Positions 40,151 to 50,590 of a DNA stretch of 64,000 nt are shown here, one piece after another. Position 1 is the first letter of the stretch, and each line of letters starts with the position of its first letter. Position numbers and translations under genes: made by a program. Source of the stretch: Bacillota bacterium. GTDB lineage: Bacteria; Bacillota; Clostridia; Tissierellales; Tissierellaceae. Location: contig JAUWAD010000001.1 in the NCBI GenBank assembly GCA_030602225.1, positions 1 through 64,000 on the forward strand. The letters are read 5' to 3'. The notes beneath the pieces were generated by a model, which was not told where the DNA came from, made no database searches, and was given only the letters and a program-made list of their open reading frames with translations.

Positions 40151-41369
40151 CTTCAGTTAAAGATATTATCTCAAGAATTGTATCTACTGCCTTTTCCATT
40201 CCTTGAATTGAAATATACTCAAATTTACCATGATAATTTAATCCACCAGTGAATATATTAGGACAAGGAAGACCCATATAGGATAATCTTGCACCGTCAG
40301 TTCCACCTCTTATTGGCTTGATAACTGGTTCTATGTCTACATTTACCATAGCTTTCTTAGCAAGATCAATGATGTGCATTACTGGTAGAATTTTCTCTTC
40401 CATGTTGTAATATGAATCTTTTAGATCTAGTGTTGCAATATCACCGTACTTTTTATTTATAAATGCACAAGCTTCTGTAATCAATTGTTTTTTTGTCTCG
40501 AACTTGGATTTGTCATGATCTCTGATTATATAAGCTATATTTGTCTTTTCAACTGTTCCATCAAAATGGACCAAATGAAAGAAACCCTCATACTTTTCAG
40601 TGTACTCTGGCCTTTCATTAACAGGCAATAATGAGTTTAACTCACTGGCAATTAGAATTGAATTTAACATCTTATTCTTTGCTGTTCCAGGATGAACATT
40701 TCTTCCCTGGATAAATATCCTGGCTGAAGCAGCATTGAAATTCTCATATTCCAACTCACCCACTGGACCGCCATCCATTGTATATGCGAAATCTGCACCA
40801 AACTTTTCCACATCAAAATAATCAGCACCTCTACCAATTTCCTCATCAGGTGTAAAACCAACCTTAATTGTCCCATGGGATATCTGGGGATTGTTAATTA
40901 AATACTCCACAGCAGTAACTATTTCAGCTATACCTGCCTTATTGTCAGCTCCTAAAAGTGTAGTACCATCAGTTACTATAAGATCTAATCCCTTATGCTC
41001 CTTAAGTTCTGGAAAGTCTGAAACCTTCATTGTAATATCCAATTCTTCATTTAAAACAATATCATTTCCATCGTAATTATTTATAATTCTAGGCTTAACA
41101 TCCTTACCAGACATATCAGGACTGGTATCCATGTGTGCTATGAAACCAATGGTTGGCAGAACTTTTGTTGAGTTACTTGGTAATGTTGCCATCACATAGC
41201 CTTTTTCATCCAAGCTCACTTCTGAAAGGCCAATTCTCTCCAGCTCAGAAACCAATATTCTTGCAAATTCCATCTGATTTGGAGTACTTGGGACACTAAC
41301 TGAACTTTCATCAGAAGTTGTTTCAATTTTTACATAATCTAAGAATCTCTTGACTAATTTTTCTCTCAT
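40134..41369 (-). CDS. pepT: peptidase T
   Basis: [38 protein letters not shown]; start at MREKLVKRF. Confidence 0.94.
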   Translation of the reverse strand: MREKLVKRFLDYVKIETTSDESSVSVPSTPNQMEFARILVSELERIGLSEVSLDEKGYVMATLPSNSTKVLPTIGFIAHMDTSPDMSGKDVKPRIINNYDGNDIVLNEELDITMKVSDFPELKEHKGLDLIVTDGTTLLGADNKAGIAEIVTAVEYLINNPQISHGTIKVGFTPDEEIGRGADYFDVEKFGADFAYTMDGGPVGELEYENFNAASARIFIQGRNVHPGTAKNKMLNSILIASELNSLLPVNERPEYTEKYEGFFHLVHFDGTVEKTNIAYIIRDHDKSKFETKKQLITEACAFINKKYGDIATLDLKDSYYNMEEKILPVMHIIDLAKKAMVNVDIEPVIKPIRGGTDGARLSYMGLPCPNIFTGGLNYHGKFEYISIQGMEKAVDTILEIISLTEEKSLA

Positions 41370-41505
41370 TTTATCCCTCCTTGAGTATATTTTACACCTA
41401 CTTTCATTTTTTGTGTTAAAAATGTCAAAAATACTTAAAAGCAAGTATAAAATTTAGATAAATGGGCATATAATAAAGAAAGAATAAAAAAAGAGGAGGG
41501 GGAGT

Positions 41506-42369
41506 ATGACTGTAAGGATTATATGTGATAGTGCTTGTGATTTGCCAAAGGAAGTAATAAATGAGTATAATCTGCAAGTACTACCTATAAATGTTATAAA
41601 TGGGAATAAGGAGTACAAGGATCAAGTTGATATAGATCCAAATGAAGTTTACCATAAAATGAGAGAAGGGGAGATTTTCAAGACTTCTCAGATAACACCA
41701 ATTGTATTTGAGGAAGTCTTTGAAAAAATGGCAAAGGAAAAGGAAGATTGCATCTATATTGGGTTTTCCTCTGGACTTTCTGCCACATATCAATCTGCTC
41801 TACTGGCGAAAATGGCCATGGAGGACAAGTATGATGATTTTTCAATTGAGATTATTGACTCAAAGGCAGCATCTGGAGGTTATGGTCTAATCGTTTATGA
41901 AGTTGCTAAAGCTGCAAGTAAGGGTGAGTCTAAAGAGGATTTAGTTAAGCTAGCTAATGCATATGTAAAAGGTGTTGATCAGATATTTACTGTGGATGAT
42001 ATTGAATACTTATATAGGGGAGGAAGAGTATCCAGAACAAGTGCTATCTTAGGTGGTATGCTCAATATAAAACCTATTCTGGAGGTAAATGATGGGAAAT
42101 TGGTACCAATAGAAAAGGTTAGAGGTAGGACAAAGGTATTTAAGAGGATGTTAGAACTAATTGAAGAAAGAAAGCTTGACTCTGATTTAGAAAATACAAC
42201 TATAGTGATTACCCATGGAGATTATGTAGATGGTGCAAATAAGTTAAAAGATATGATTTATGAGAAGTATGGAACAAAAAACTTTATAATAAATTCAATA
42301 GGTGCAGCAATTGGAGCTCATTCAGGTCCTGGAACAATAGCACTATTCTTTATGAAACAAAAAATTTAA
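41506..42369 (+). CDS. DegV family protein (second copy)
   Basis: IICDSACDLPKEV, GFSSGLSATYQSA, YRGGRVSRTSAILGGMLNIKPI. Confidence 0.92.
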   Translation: MTVRIICDSACDLPKEVINEYNLQVLPINVINGNKEYKDQVDIDPNEVYHKMREGEIFKTSQITPIVFEEVFEKMAKEKEDCIYIGFSSGLSATYQSALLAKMAMEDKYDDFSIEIIDSKAASGGYGLIVYEVAKAASKGESKEDLVKLANAYVKGVDQIFTVDDIEYLYRGGRVSRTSAILGGMLNIKPILEVNDGKLVPIEKVRGRTKVFKRMLELIEERKLDSDLENTTIVITHGDYVDGANKLKDMIYEKYGTKNFIINSIGAAIGAHSGPGTIALFFMKQKI

Positions 42370-42375
42370 CGATTT

Positions 42376-43446
42376 TTGGAGGGTAAGATGAAATGGATTA
42401 AAGTAATAATCGGATTCATTTTTATTGTGGTATTTAGCTTCGGAGCTTTTATTGGAATTATGACTTTTTTAGATGAAAAGCCTGATGAAGTTAAAAGTAT
42501 TACTATTTTCAATAATCAGGTAAGAATAGTGCCTATAGATGAGGAATTGGTAATAACAACATACAATATTGGATATGCTGGATTGGGTAAGGAACAGGAT
42601 TTTTTTGCAGATGGAGGTAATAGATCAAGAGCTTTCAGTGAAGAAGAAGTCATGACAAATCTTCAAGCAATCGTAGAGGTTCTAGATACTACAAACTCTA
42701 ATTTCATGATCCTACAAGAGGTTGATAAAGACTCCAGTAGAAGCTTTAAGGTGAATCAAGTGGATTTCTTAAAAGGCCTTTACCCAAATTTTTCCCATTC
42801 CTATGGTAGAAACTATTATGTAAGATGGGTACCTGTGCCCTTATTAAATCCAATGGGCAAGGTTGAGTCGGGAGTAATGACTCTTTCAAAATACAATGCT
42901 CTTGAGGCAAATAGATTTCAGTTTCCAGGGGGAGAAAGATGGCCAGTTCAGATTTTTGAGTTGGATAGATGCTTTGTTGAAACAAGACTCAATACCACAG
43001 GGGGTAAGGAACTGGTAGTGATTAATCTACATCTCTCAGCATTTGATAAAGGAGGCTTAATTAGGGAGCAGCAATTGCAATACCTGAAGAATCATATATT
43101 AAGAGAGTATGAGAAGGGAAGCTATATAATAGCAGGGGGTGATTGGAATCACAATCTTCCTGGAAGTGACCCATCAAGATTTGAGACAACAGAGGAGTGG
43201 CCATTCTGGCTTAAGGATCTACCAGAGAGTTTCAAAATAGAGAGTTTTAGATGGGGGATTGATTCCAGTGTTCCCACAGTTAGAACCTTGGAGAAAGATT
43301 ATGTTGAAGGTGAAAACTTCAGAGCTGTAATAGATGGATTTTTAGTATCAGACAACATCGAAATTCTTAAAGTACAGGGAATAGATACAGATTTTGATAA
43401 TACGGATCATAATCCTGTGGTTATGAGGTTTAAATTACTAAGATAA
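42376..43446 (+). CDS. endonuclease/exonuclease/phosphatase family protein, membrane anchored
   Basis: N-terminal TM; TTYNIGYAG, ILQEVDKDSSRS, GGDWNHNLPG, TDHNPVVMRF; start may be ATG 42388. Confidence 0.85.
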   Translation: MEGKMKWIKVIIGFIFIVVFSFGAFIGIMTFLDEKPDEVKSITIFNNQVRIVPIDEELVITTYNIGYAGLGKEQDFFADGGNRSRAFSEEEVMTNLQAIVEVLDTTNSNFMILQEVDKDSSRSFKVNQVDFLKGLYPNFSHSYGRNYYVRWVPVPLLNPMGKVESGVMTLSKYNALEANRFQFPGGERWPVQIFELDRCFVETRLNTTGGKELVVINLHLSAFDKGGLIREQQLQYLKNHILREYEKGSYIIAGGDWNHNLPGSDPSRFETTEEWPFWLKDLPESFKIESFRWGIDSSVPTVRTLEKDYVEGENFRAVIDGFLVSDNIEILKVQGIDTDFDNTDHNPVVMRFKLLR

Positions 43447-43450
43447 GTTG

Positions 43451-43488
43451 AAAAGTCTGGTTTGTTTAAGCAAATCAGACTTTTAATT
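43451..43488 (+). terminator. terminator after the endonuclease/phosphatase gene
   Basis: AAAAGTCTGGTTTG / CAAATCAGACTTTT. Confidence 0.7.
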
Positions 43489-43531
43489 TAATCATAATAA
43501 GGGTGGAAATTAGCTATTTACCTGGAATGAC

Positions 43532-43546
43532 AATATTCAGACAATT
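43532..43546 (+). promoter_or_regulatory. candidate CodY box upstream of the opp operon
   Basis: AATATTCAGACAATT matches AATTTTCWGAAAATT at 13 of 15 positions. Confidence 0.35.
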
Positions 43547-43708
43547 ACATATATTAAAAACATATTGAATTTATAGTGAAAATAATATAAAATACAAGGT
43601 AATAACTATACCAGCAATATAGTGAACAACCAGTCGGCTAACAGGTCGACAAAAATCTTGAGAGGTAATCCAAGGATTACTTTAGAAAAATAAGGGGGAA
43701 AGACAAGA

Positions 43709-45454
43709 ATGATGAAAAAAAGTATAGTTTTGTTATTGGCATTAACGATGGTTCTTTCATTATTAGCAGGATGTGCTAAACCAGCAGATCCAACACCAGC
43801 AGAGCCTTCAACACCAGTTACACCAGGTGAGCCTGTTGAAGAGCCAGTTGAGGAACCAAGTGGAACACTAGTAGTAGGAATTACTGAAGCATCAGGTAAC
43901 TTTAACCCACTATATTATTCATCAGCATATGATGGATATGTAGTAGACTTAGTATTCGAAGCTCTTATTGCAAGAAACTTTGATGGAGAATTTGTAGAAG
44001 GTTATGCAGTAGCTGAATCATGGGAATACTCAAATGATGATAAGACAATAACTTTCAAAATGAAGCAAGATAAGAAATTCTCTGATGGAACACCTATGAC
44101 TGCTCATGATGTTGTGTTCACATACCAAGTATTGGCAGACCCATCCTACACAGGTAGATATGGTGCAGCTGTTAAGGATATGCTAGGTTATGAAGAGTAC
44201 TTCAACGGCGAAACTGAAGAGTTCGCAGGCGTTGTAGCACTAGATGACTACACAGTACAATTTAACTTTGTAGAGCCTCTAAGAGTTAACTTTACAAATG
44301 CTGGTTATGCAATACTTCCTAAGCATTACTATGGAGCAGACTTCTCCTATGGTAATACTGAAGGCGTTGCTAACATTACAGGAAGCCCAATAGGTTCTGG
44401 ACCTTACAAAGTTGTAGAGTTTAGAGAAAAAGAATTTGTATACTTGACAAGAAATGACCAGTATACAGATGAAGGATTCATGGTTGAAGACCTTATTCTT
44501 AAGTTTGTTGACCAAACTACAGATATAATTGAGTTAACAACTGGTGGCGTAGATCTACTTGCTGGAGTTATAGATCCTGAAAAAATTCAAGACGCTAGAG
44601 CAGCTGGTATGGAAATTAACGAATATCCAAGAAGTGGTTACGGATATGTTAAGACTAATAATGAGTGGGGTCCAACTGCAGATGTAAAAGTTAGACAAGC
44701 TCTATATTATTCATTTAACAGAGATGAGTTCGTAAACAGCTTCTACTATGATGAAGAAACTGATACAGTTCTTGCATCAACACAAGCTCACCCATTCTCA
44801 CAAATATCATGGGCACTTGATGATGCGTTTGTAGCTGGTTTGAACAACTACGATTACAACATCGATAGAGCTAAGGAATTACTTGATGAAGCTGGCTGGG
44901 TAGTTGGAGCAAATGGCAAGAGAGCAAAAGATGGCGTAGAAATGACACTTAATATCGCAGCGATGCCAGACCATGCAATCCTTGCAACCTTGATCCCGAT
45001 GTGGGAAAGAGACTGGGGACAGCAATTAGGAATTACTCTAAATGTTGCATACCTTGAGTTTAACACAATTCTTGACTATGTAATCTACAACTCAGATGCA
45101 AATGTTCAAGAGTGGAGTTTATTCTTCCTAGCAACATCAATAACTACACCAGATCCACATACACTTTACACTTCTTTCCATTCTGATTACATCGGAAGTG
45201 GACAAGATAACACTAGTAGATACTCTAACCCAAGAGTTGATGAACTACTTGACTTAGGTAAGACTATTATGACAGAAGAAGAAGCAAGACCTGTTTACCA
45301 AGAAGTAGTAAAAATCCTGAATGAAGATGCAGTTATGATGCCTGTATATGCGAACACTTATTTCGATCTATACAATCCAAAGCTAACTAACTTCGTAACA
45401 AGCTCACTTTATAACTGGGTAGATGCGATGAGGGATGCTAAAGTAGTAGAATAA
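43709..45454 (+). CDS. peptide ABC transporter substrate-binding lipoprotein
   Basis: lipobox LLAGC, Pro/Glu linker, SBP_bac_5 fold signatures (AESWEYSNDDKTITFKMKQDKKFSDGTPMTAHDVVFTY). Confidence 0.95.
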   Translation: MMKKSIVLLLALTMVLSLLAGCAKPADPTPAEPSTPVTPGEPVEEPVEEPSGTLVVGITEASGNFNPLYYSSAYDGYVVDLVFEALIARNFDGEFVEGYAVAESWEYSNDDKTITFKMKQDKKFSDGTPMTAHDVVFTYQVLADPSYTGRYGAAVKDMLGYEEYFNGETEEFAGVVALDDYTVQFNFVEPLRVNFTNAGYAILPKHYYGADFSYGNTEGVANITGSPIGSGPYKVVEFREKEFVYLTRNDQYTDEGFMVEDLILKFVDQTTDIIELTTGGVDLLAGVIDPEKIQDARAAGMEINEYPRSGYGYVKTNNEWGPTADVKVRQALYYSFNRDEFVNSFYYDEETDTVLASTQAHPFSQISWALDDAFVAGLNNYDYNIDRAKELLDEAGWVVGANGKRAKDGVEMTLNIAAMPDHAILATLIPMWERDWGQQLGITLNVAYLEFNTILDYVIYNSDANVQEWSLFFLATSITTPDPHTLYTSFHSDYIGSGQDNTSRYSNPRVDELLDLGKTIMTEEEARPVYQEVVKILNEDAVMMPVYANTYFDLYNPKLTNFVTSSLYNWVDAMRDAKVVE

Positions 45455-45480
45455 GAAATTCAATAAACTGATTGAAACTA

Positions 45481-45513
45481 AGAGGCAGGCTATTTTAAAA
45501 ATAGGCTGCCTCT
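45481..45513 (+). terminator. stem-loop between the substrate-binding gene and permease genes (partial terminator or stabiliser)
   Basis: AGAGGCAG...CTGCCTCT with inner CTATTTT/AAAATAG; no long T-run. Confidence 0.6.
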
Positions 45514-45577
45514 AAAGTTATAATTTATTGCATTAAAGCAAAGAGGAAGATGATAGCATAAGAGAAGGAGTGAAATA

Positions 45578-46558
45578 ATGTTAAAATATATTGGTAAAAG
45601 GCTCCTCCATTTGATCCCAGTAATGATTATTATATCCATAGTAATCTTTGCCATTGTTGAGATGATGCCAGGAGACCCAGTAAACGCATACTTAGGTGTT
45701 GGATCTGGTACTACTCCAGAGCAGCAACAAAGGCTTAGAGAAGAACTTGGTCTTGATGAAGGACCGGTTGTAAGATACGGATTATGGTTAAAGAGGGTAT
45801 TAACTGGTGATTTTGGACGATCCCTTAAATATAGAAGAGATGTTGTCGATGTTATTGGTCAATTTATATGGAATTCATTTAGATTAAATATTGTTGCAAT
45901 GATATTAGCTTTTGCAATAGCAATACCAGTTGGTATACGATCGGCCGTCAAGAAATACGGCTTATTTGACAACTTCTGGACAGTATTTTCCCTTACTGGA
46001 GTATCAATGCCATCATTCTTTTTTGCGTTACTGCTCATATTCTTTATAGCAATACCGACTCCATGGATACCTTTAAATGGTATGAGAACAGCTATTATGG
46101 CTGCTAGAGGTTATCCATCAAGAATGGCAGAAATTATTGATATCGGTAAACATATGATACTACCTGTAACTGTTCTTACCATTTCAAGTCTTGCAAGTTT
46201 GACAAGATATGTAAGAAACTCTGTTATTGAGGTTATTAATCAGGATTACATAAGAACGGCTCGTTCAAAGGGTCTTTCAGAGAAGGTTGTTATTTACAAG
46301 CATGCATTTAGAAATGCATTACTTCCTATTGTAACCCTTCTAGGATTATATATACCTGGATTATTTGGCGGTTCTATTCTTCTTGAAACTGTATTTATAT
46401 GGCCAGGAATTGGTAATATTTTATACACATCTATACTTGATCGTGATTACTCAATGGTAATGGCTGCGAATGTTTTCTATGCAGTATTAATGCTTGCAGG
46501 AAATCTTTTGGCAGACGTTTCATATGCACTAGTTGACCCAAGGGTCAAGGTTAAATAG
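45578..46558 (+). CDS. oligopeptide ABC transporter permease (OppB/DppB type)
   Basis: N-terminal MPGDP motif and binding-protein-dependent permease EAA loop. Confidence 0.94.
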   Translation: MLKYIGKRLLHLIPVMIIISIVIFAIVEMMPGDPVNAYLGVGSGTTPEQQQRLREELGLDEGPVVRYGLWLKRVLTGDFGRSLKYRRDVVDVIGQFIWNSFRLNIVAMILAFAIAIPVGIRSAVKKYGLFDNFWTVFSLTGVSMPSFFFALLLIFFIAIPTPWIPLNGMRTAIMAARGYPSRMAEIIDIGKHMILPVTVLTISSLASLTRYVRNSVIEVINQDYIRTARSKGLSEKVVIYKHAFRNALLPIVTLLGLYIPGLFGGSILLETVFIWPGIGNILYTSILDRDYSMVMAANVFYAVLMLAGNLLADVSYALVDPRVKVK

Positions 46559-46570
46559 GGGGGTGAAAAT

Positions 46571-47485
46571 ATGACTGAAAATAAAGCTGTAGATACTTCA
46601 ATTAAGAAAAAGTCCATGGCCGTTGGACCATGGAGATTAGCTTGGGATAGATTTAGAAAGAATAAGGTAGCTGTTAGTGGAGCGGCAATATTTATTATTA
46701 TCCTTCTTTTTGTTACTTTCGGGCCATTGTTTTCACCTTTTGAGATGTCTCAATTTGACCTAGCGGAGAAGAACCTAGCTCCTTCAGCAAAGCATTTACT
46801 TGGTACAGATGAGCAAGGCAGAGACGTACTTCTGAGATTGATGCTTGGGGGAAGAATATCCCTTAGAGTAGGTGTGATGGCTGCAGGAGTTACCATTATC
46901 CTTGGTTCAATTGTTGGTGGAATTGCAGGTTACTATGGTGGATGGGTTGATAACTTACTTATGAGATTTGCAGAGATTGTATACTCAATACCATTTACTC
47001 CTACTGTAATCTCCATATCAGCTGCACTGATGTTTAGGGTATCATCGGAAAATAAGATGTATCTGGTGATGTTCTTGATAGGTATATTAAGTTGGCCAAG
47101 CTTAGCTCGTATTATAAGAGGTCAGATACTTTCTTTAAGAGAACAAGAATTTATGCAAGCAACTGAAGCCCTTGGCTTATCAGACTTCTCAAGAATTGCA
47201 AGACACTTGTTACCAAATACACTTGCATATATTATTGTTAGTGCTACCCTTGGTATGGCAAGTGCAATTCTTACAGAAGCTGGATTGTCTTTCCTTGGTT
47301 TAGGTGTTACTCCTCCAACTCCAACATGGGGTAATATGGTTGAGAGAGCAAGAAATCAGAGAGTTTTCACTCGTTACCAGTGGATGTGGATGCCACCGGG
47401 AATTATGATTATGTTGACGGTTGTTAGTATTAATTTATTGGGTGAAGGTTTACGTGATGCCTTTGATCCAAAGGAAAGTAGGTAG
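46571..47485 (+). CDS. oligopeptide ABC transporter permease (OppC/DppC type)
   Basis: KNKVAVSGAAIF, LLGTDEQGRDVLLRLMLGGRISL. Confidence 0.94.
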   Translation: MTENKAVDTSIKKKSMAVGPWRLAWDRFRKNKVAVSGAAIFIIILLFVTFGPLFSPFEMSQFDLAEKNLAPSAKHLLGTDEQGRDVLLRLMLGGRISLRVGVMAAGVTIILGSIVGGIAGYYGGWVDNLLMRFAEIVYSIPFTPTVISISAALMFRVSSENKMYLVMFLIGILSWPSLARIIRGQILSLREQEFMQATEALGLSDFSRIARHLLPNTLAYIIVSATLGMASAILTEAGLSFLGLGVTPPTPTWGNMVERARNQRVFTRYQWMWMPPGIMIMLTVVSINLLGEGLRDAFDPKESR

Positions 47486-47490
47486 AGACT

Positions 47491-48456
47491 ATGAAAGAGA
47501 TATTACGTGTTGAAGATTTAGCAACTTACTTTTTCACAGACAAAGGTACTGTAAAAGCGGTAGATGGAGTATCATATACATTAAATGAAGGTGAGATTCT
47601 TGGAATTGTTGGAGAATCTGGGTGTGGAAAGAGTATAAATGCCATGAGTATTCTTAACCTAATTGAAAAACCAGGTAAAATTGTAAGTGGATCAATTAAG
47701 TATAATGGAGAAGAAATGGTAGGTATTCCACTAAGCAAGATGAGGAAGTTTAGGGGAAATGAAATATCAATGATATTCCAAGAGCCAATGACTTCTCTTA
47801 ATCCAGTATTTAAGATTGGAGACCAGATTATTGAGTCCCTTTTACTTCATAAAAAAATGAAAAAAGAGGAAGCGATGAGAAGAGCAGTGGAATTGCTGGA
47901 GTTAGTTGGAATTCCTAGAGCTGATAAGGTTGCAAAGGACTATCCTCATCAACTTTCAGGTGGAATGAGGCAGCGTGTTATGATTGCCATGGCACTTGCT
48001 TGTGATCCCAAGATTCTAATTGCAGATGAGCCTACAACAGCTCTTGATGTTACCATTCAAGCACAGATCCTAAAACTTATGAAGGATTTACAGGATAAGA
48101 CCAATACTGCTATTATGTTAATAACTCATGATTTAGGTGTTGTAGCTCAGATGGCCCATAAGATAATTGTAATGTATTCTGGTAAGATTGTTGAAGCAGC
48201 ACCAGCAATGGAGTTATTCCAGAATCCTAAACATCCTTATACTCAAGGCTTACTAGAGTCTATTCCAAGTCTTGATCAAGAAAAAGAGAGACTAAACAGT
48301 ATAGAAGGTGTGGTTCCTAATCCATTTGAGCTACCTCAAGGATGCTATTTTGCTCCAAGATGTAAGTATGCTATGGATATTTGTAGGACTGAACATCCAG
48401 GAACTTATAAGATAAACGAAACTCACACTGCAAGCTGTTATCTTTATAAGGAATAG
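47491..48456 (+). CDS. oligopeptide ABC transporter ATP-binding protein (OppD type)
   Basis: GESGCGKS, LSGGMRQR, LIADEPTTALDVTIQAQIL. Confidence 0.95.
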   Translation: MKEILRVEDLATYFFTDKGTVKAVDGVSYTLNEGEILGIVGESGCGKSINAMSILNLIEKPGKIVSGSIKYNGEEMVGIPLSKMRKFRGNEISMIFQEPMTSLNPVFKIGDQIIESLLLHKKMKKEEAMRRAVELLELVGIPRADKVAKDYPHQLSGGMRQRVMIAMALACDPKILIADEPTTALDVTIQAQILKLMKDLQDKTNTAIMLITHDLGVVAQMAHKIIVMYSGKIVEAAPAMELFQNPKHPYTQGLLESIPSLDQEKERLNSIEGVVPNPFELPQGCYFAPRCKYAMDICRTEHPGTYKINETHTASCYLYKE

Positions 48457-48465
48457 GAGAGAGAT

Positions 48466-49458
48466 ATGGAAAAGAATATGAAAAACGAAATCATACTAGA
48501 AGTTGATAAAATAAAAAAGTACTTTGAAGTTAAGAAAAGTTTCCTCGATAGTGGAAAGAGCTTTGTAAAAGCTGTTGATGATGTTTCATTTAAGCTACAT
48601 AAGGGTGAAACTCTTGGCCTTGTAGGAGAATCTGGATGTGGGAAATCTACTTTAGGTAGAACCATTGTAAGATTATATCAGCCTACGGATGGTTCAATCA
48701 TTTACAAAGGTGAGGACATAGCTAAGTTTAAAGGTCAGAAACTTAAAAATCTTAGAAAAGATATGCAGATAATTTTCCAGGATCCATACAGCTCACTAAA
48801 TCCAAGAATGAATGTAAGCACCATAGTTGGAGAAGCAATGCTTGCCCATGGTATAGTGAAGAAGGGTAAAGAGTTCCAGGAGAAGGTTGTAGAAGTTATC
48901 GAAAGATGTGGTCTATCAGATTATCACATTTACAGATATCCCCATCAGTTCTCAGGGGGTCAGAGACAAAGAATTGGTATTGCAAGAGCACTTGCTCTAA
49001 ATCCTGATTTTATTGTAGCTGATGAACCAGTATCAGCACTGGATGTATCTATCCAATCACAGATACTAAACCTGATGATGGATCTTCAGGAAGAGATGGG
49101 ATTATCATATTTATTCATATCCCATGACCTTTCAGTTGTTAAGCATATCAGTGATAGAATCGGTGTAATGTACCTAGGTTCTATTGTTGAGTTAGCTAAT
49201 AAGAAGGAATTATATGATGATCCACTTCATCCATATACTAGAGCATTATTATCAGCTATTCCTGTTGCAGATCCAACAAAGAAAAAAGAGATGCATGCAA
49301 TAATTGGAGAAATTCCAAGCAATGTAAATACACCTCCTGGATGTAAGTTCCACACTAGATGTGTATATGCTAAGGATATTTGTAAGGAAGTAGTTCCAGA
49401 GTATAGAGAAGTTAAACCAGATCACTTTGTTACCTGTCACTTTGCTGGGGAAATATAG
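48466..49458 (+). CDS. oligopeptide ABC transporter ATP-binding protein (OppF type)
   Basis: GESGCGKSTLGR, FSGGQRQRIGIARAL, VADEPVSALDVSIQSQIL. Confidence 0.95.
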   Translation: MEKNMKNEIILEVDKIKKYFEVKKSFLDSGKSFVKAVDDVSFKLHKGETLGLVGESGCGKSTLGRTIVRLYQPTDGSIIYKGEDIAKFKGQKLKNLRKDMQIIFQDPYSSLNPRMNVSTIVGEAMLAHGIVKKGKEFQEKVVEVIERCGLSDYHIYRYPHQFSGGQRQRIGIARALALNPDFIVADEPVSALDVSIQSQILNLMMDLQEEMGLSYLFISHDLSVVKHISDRIGVMYLGSIVELANKKELYDDPLHPYTRALLSAIPVADPTKKKEMHAIIGEIPSNVNTPPGCKFHTRCVYAKDICKEVVPEYREVKPDHFVTCHFAGEI

Positions 49459-49481
49459 AGTGTTATAGAAAGGAAATTGCT

Positions 49482-49649
49482 GTGAAGATTAGAGATATTT
49501 TAAAAAAGAAAGATTTAAAAGACAATGCAGATGTTGAACTGGAAAAAGGTGACTTCTTGGCTATGATGATAGCATTAGCCTATTACATGGTTCCTGCATT
49601 ACTTGGGATATTTCTTTTTATAGCATTGTTAGTTTGGGTTATATTTTAG
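49482..49649 (+). CDS. small single-TM membrane protein, 55 aa (absent from ORF track)
   Basis: GTG start after AAAGGAA; MKIRDILKKKDLKDNADVELEKGDFLAMMIALAYYMVPALLGIFLFIALLVWVIF; stop immediately before a terminator. Confidence 0.65.
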   Translation: MKIRDILKKKDLKDNADVELEKGDFLAMMIALAYYMVPALLGIFLFIALLVWVIF

Positions 49650-49676
49650 GCAGAGAATCTCTCTGCCTTTCTTTTT
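49650..49676 (+). terminator. terminator of the opp operon
   Basis: GGCAGAGA-ATC-TCTCTGCC followed by TTTCTTTTTT. Confidence 0.88.
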
Positions 49677-49714
49677 TGCCGTTTCTTATGCCTTTCTTTT
49701 TTGCCGTTTCTTAT
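49665..49714 (+). repeat. perfect tandem duplication, 2 x 25 bp
   Basis: GCCTTTCTTTTTTGCCGTTTCTTAT at 49665-49689 and 49690-49714. Confidence 0.97.
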
Positions 49715-49742
49715 TGACACAACTTAACCATAGACTTATAAT
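49714..49742 (+). promoter_or_regulatory. consensus sigma-A promoter for the HAD hydrolase gene
   Basis: TTGACA (49714-49719), 17 nt, TATAAT (49737-49742). Confidence 0.85.
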
Positions 49743-49765
49743 ACTCTAAAGAACGGAGGGTTAGG

Positions 49766-50491
49766 ATGAAGAATATTGCAGCTTTTTTTGATATTGATGG
49801 TACTATATTTAGAAATTCTTTGATGATTGAGCACTTTAGAAAGCTGATTACCTTTGAACTTATAGATCCTGAGGTTTGGTATACAAAGGTAAAAAAAGCA
49901 TATGATGAATGGGAAAGAAGATATGGTGATTTTGAAGAGTACCTTGAAATCCTTGCCGGGGTATATTTGCAGGAACTTAAAGGAGTAAGAAGAGATTACA
50001 TTGAATTTGTGGCTAACCATGTTATTGATATTAACTGGGATATGGTATATAAGTATTCAAGAAATCAAATTGAATGGCATAAGAAAGAGGGACATAAAGT
50101 TTTTTTCATTTCAGGAAGTCCTGACTTTCTAGTTTCAAAAATGGCAGAGAAATATGGTGCCACAGAATATCGTGGAACAAGATATATGGTGGATAATGAT
50201 AATAAGTTTACTGGTGAAATTATAAGAATGTGGGATTCTGAAAGCAAGAAAAGAGTACTGGATGAGCTTATTGCAAAATATGATGTGGATCTGGTAAAGA
50301 GTTATGCCTATGGAGATACAACTGGTGATCTTTCGATGCTAAGAAGAATGGGCAATCCTGTGGCAATAAATCCTAACAAAGAGTTGATTTTAGAAATAAA
50401 AGCGGATGAGTACTTATCTAAGAGAATTCAAATTATTGTTGAGAGAAAAAATGTAATATACAAATGTTCATCTGAAATTGATTTATTATAG
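49766..50491 (+). CDS. HAD-IB family hydrolase (SerB-like phosphatase)
   Basis: FFDIDGTIF, FFISGSPDFLV, YGDTTGDLSML. Confidence 0.9.
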   Translation: MKNIAAFFDIDGTIFRNSLMIEHFRKLITFELIDPEVWYTKVKKAYDEWERRYGDFEEYLEILAGVYLQELKGVRRDYIEFVANHVIDINWDMVYKYSRNQIEWHKKEGHKVFFISGSPDFLVSKMAEKYGATEYRGTRYMVDNDNKFTGEIIRMWDSESKKRVLDELIAKYDVDLVKSYAYGDTTGDLSMLRRMGNPVAINPNKELILEIKADEYLSKRIQIIVERKNVIYKCSSEIDLL

Positions 50492-50513
50492 GCTGGCAAC
50501 AGCCTATTTTTTG
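50488..50513 (+). terminator. terminator after the HAD gene
   Basis: ATAGGCTG-GCAA-CAGCCTAT-TTTTTG. Confidence 0.9.
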
Positions 50514-50590
50514 TAACAGAATCGTAAATTATTAACACCATACATATAGTATAATCAACATAAGGGATAGTTAGTAAAAGAGGTGCTAAT

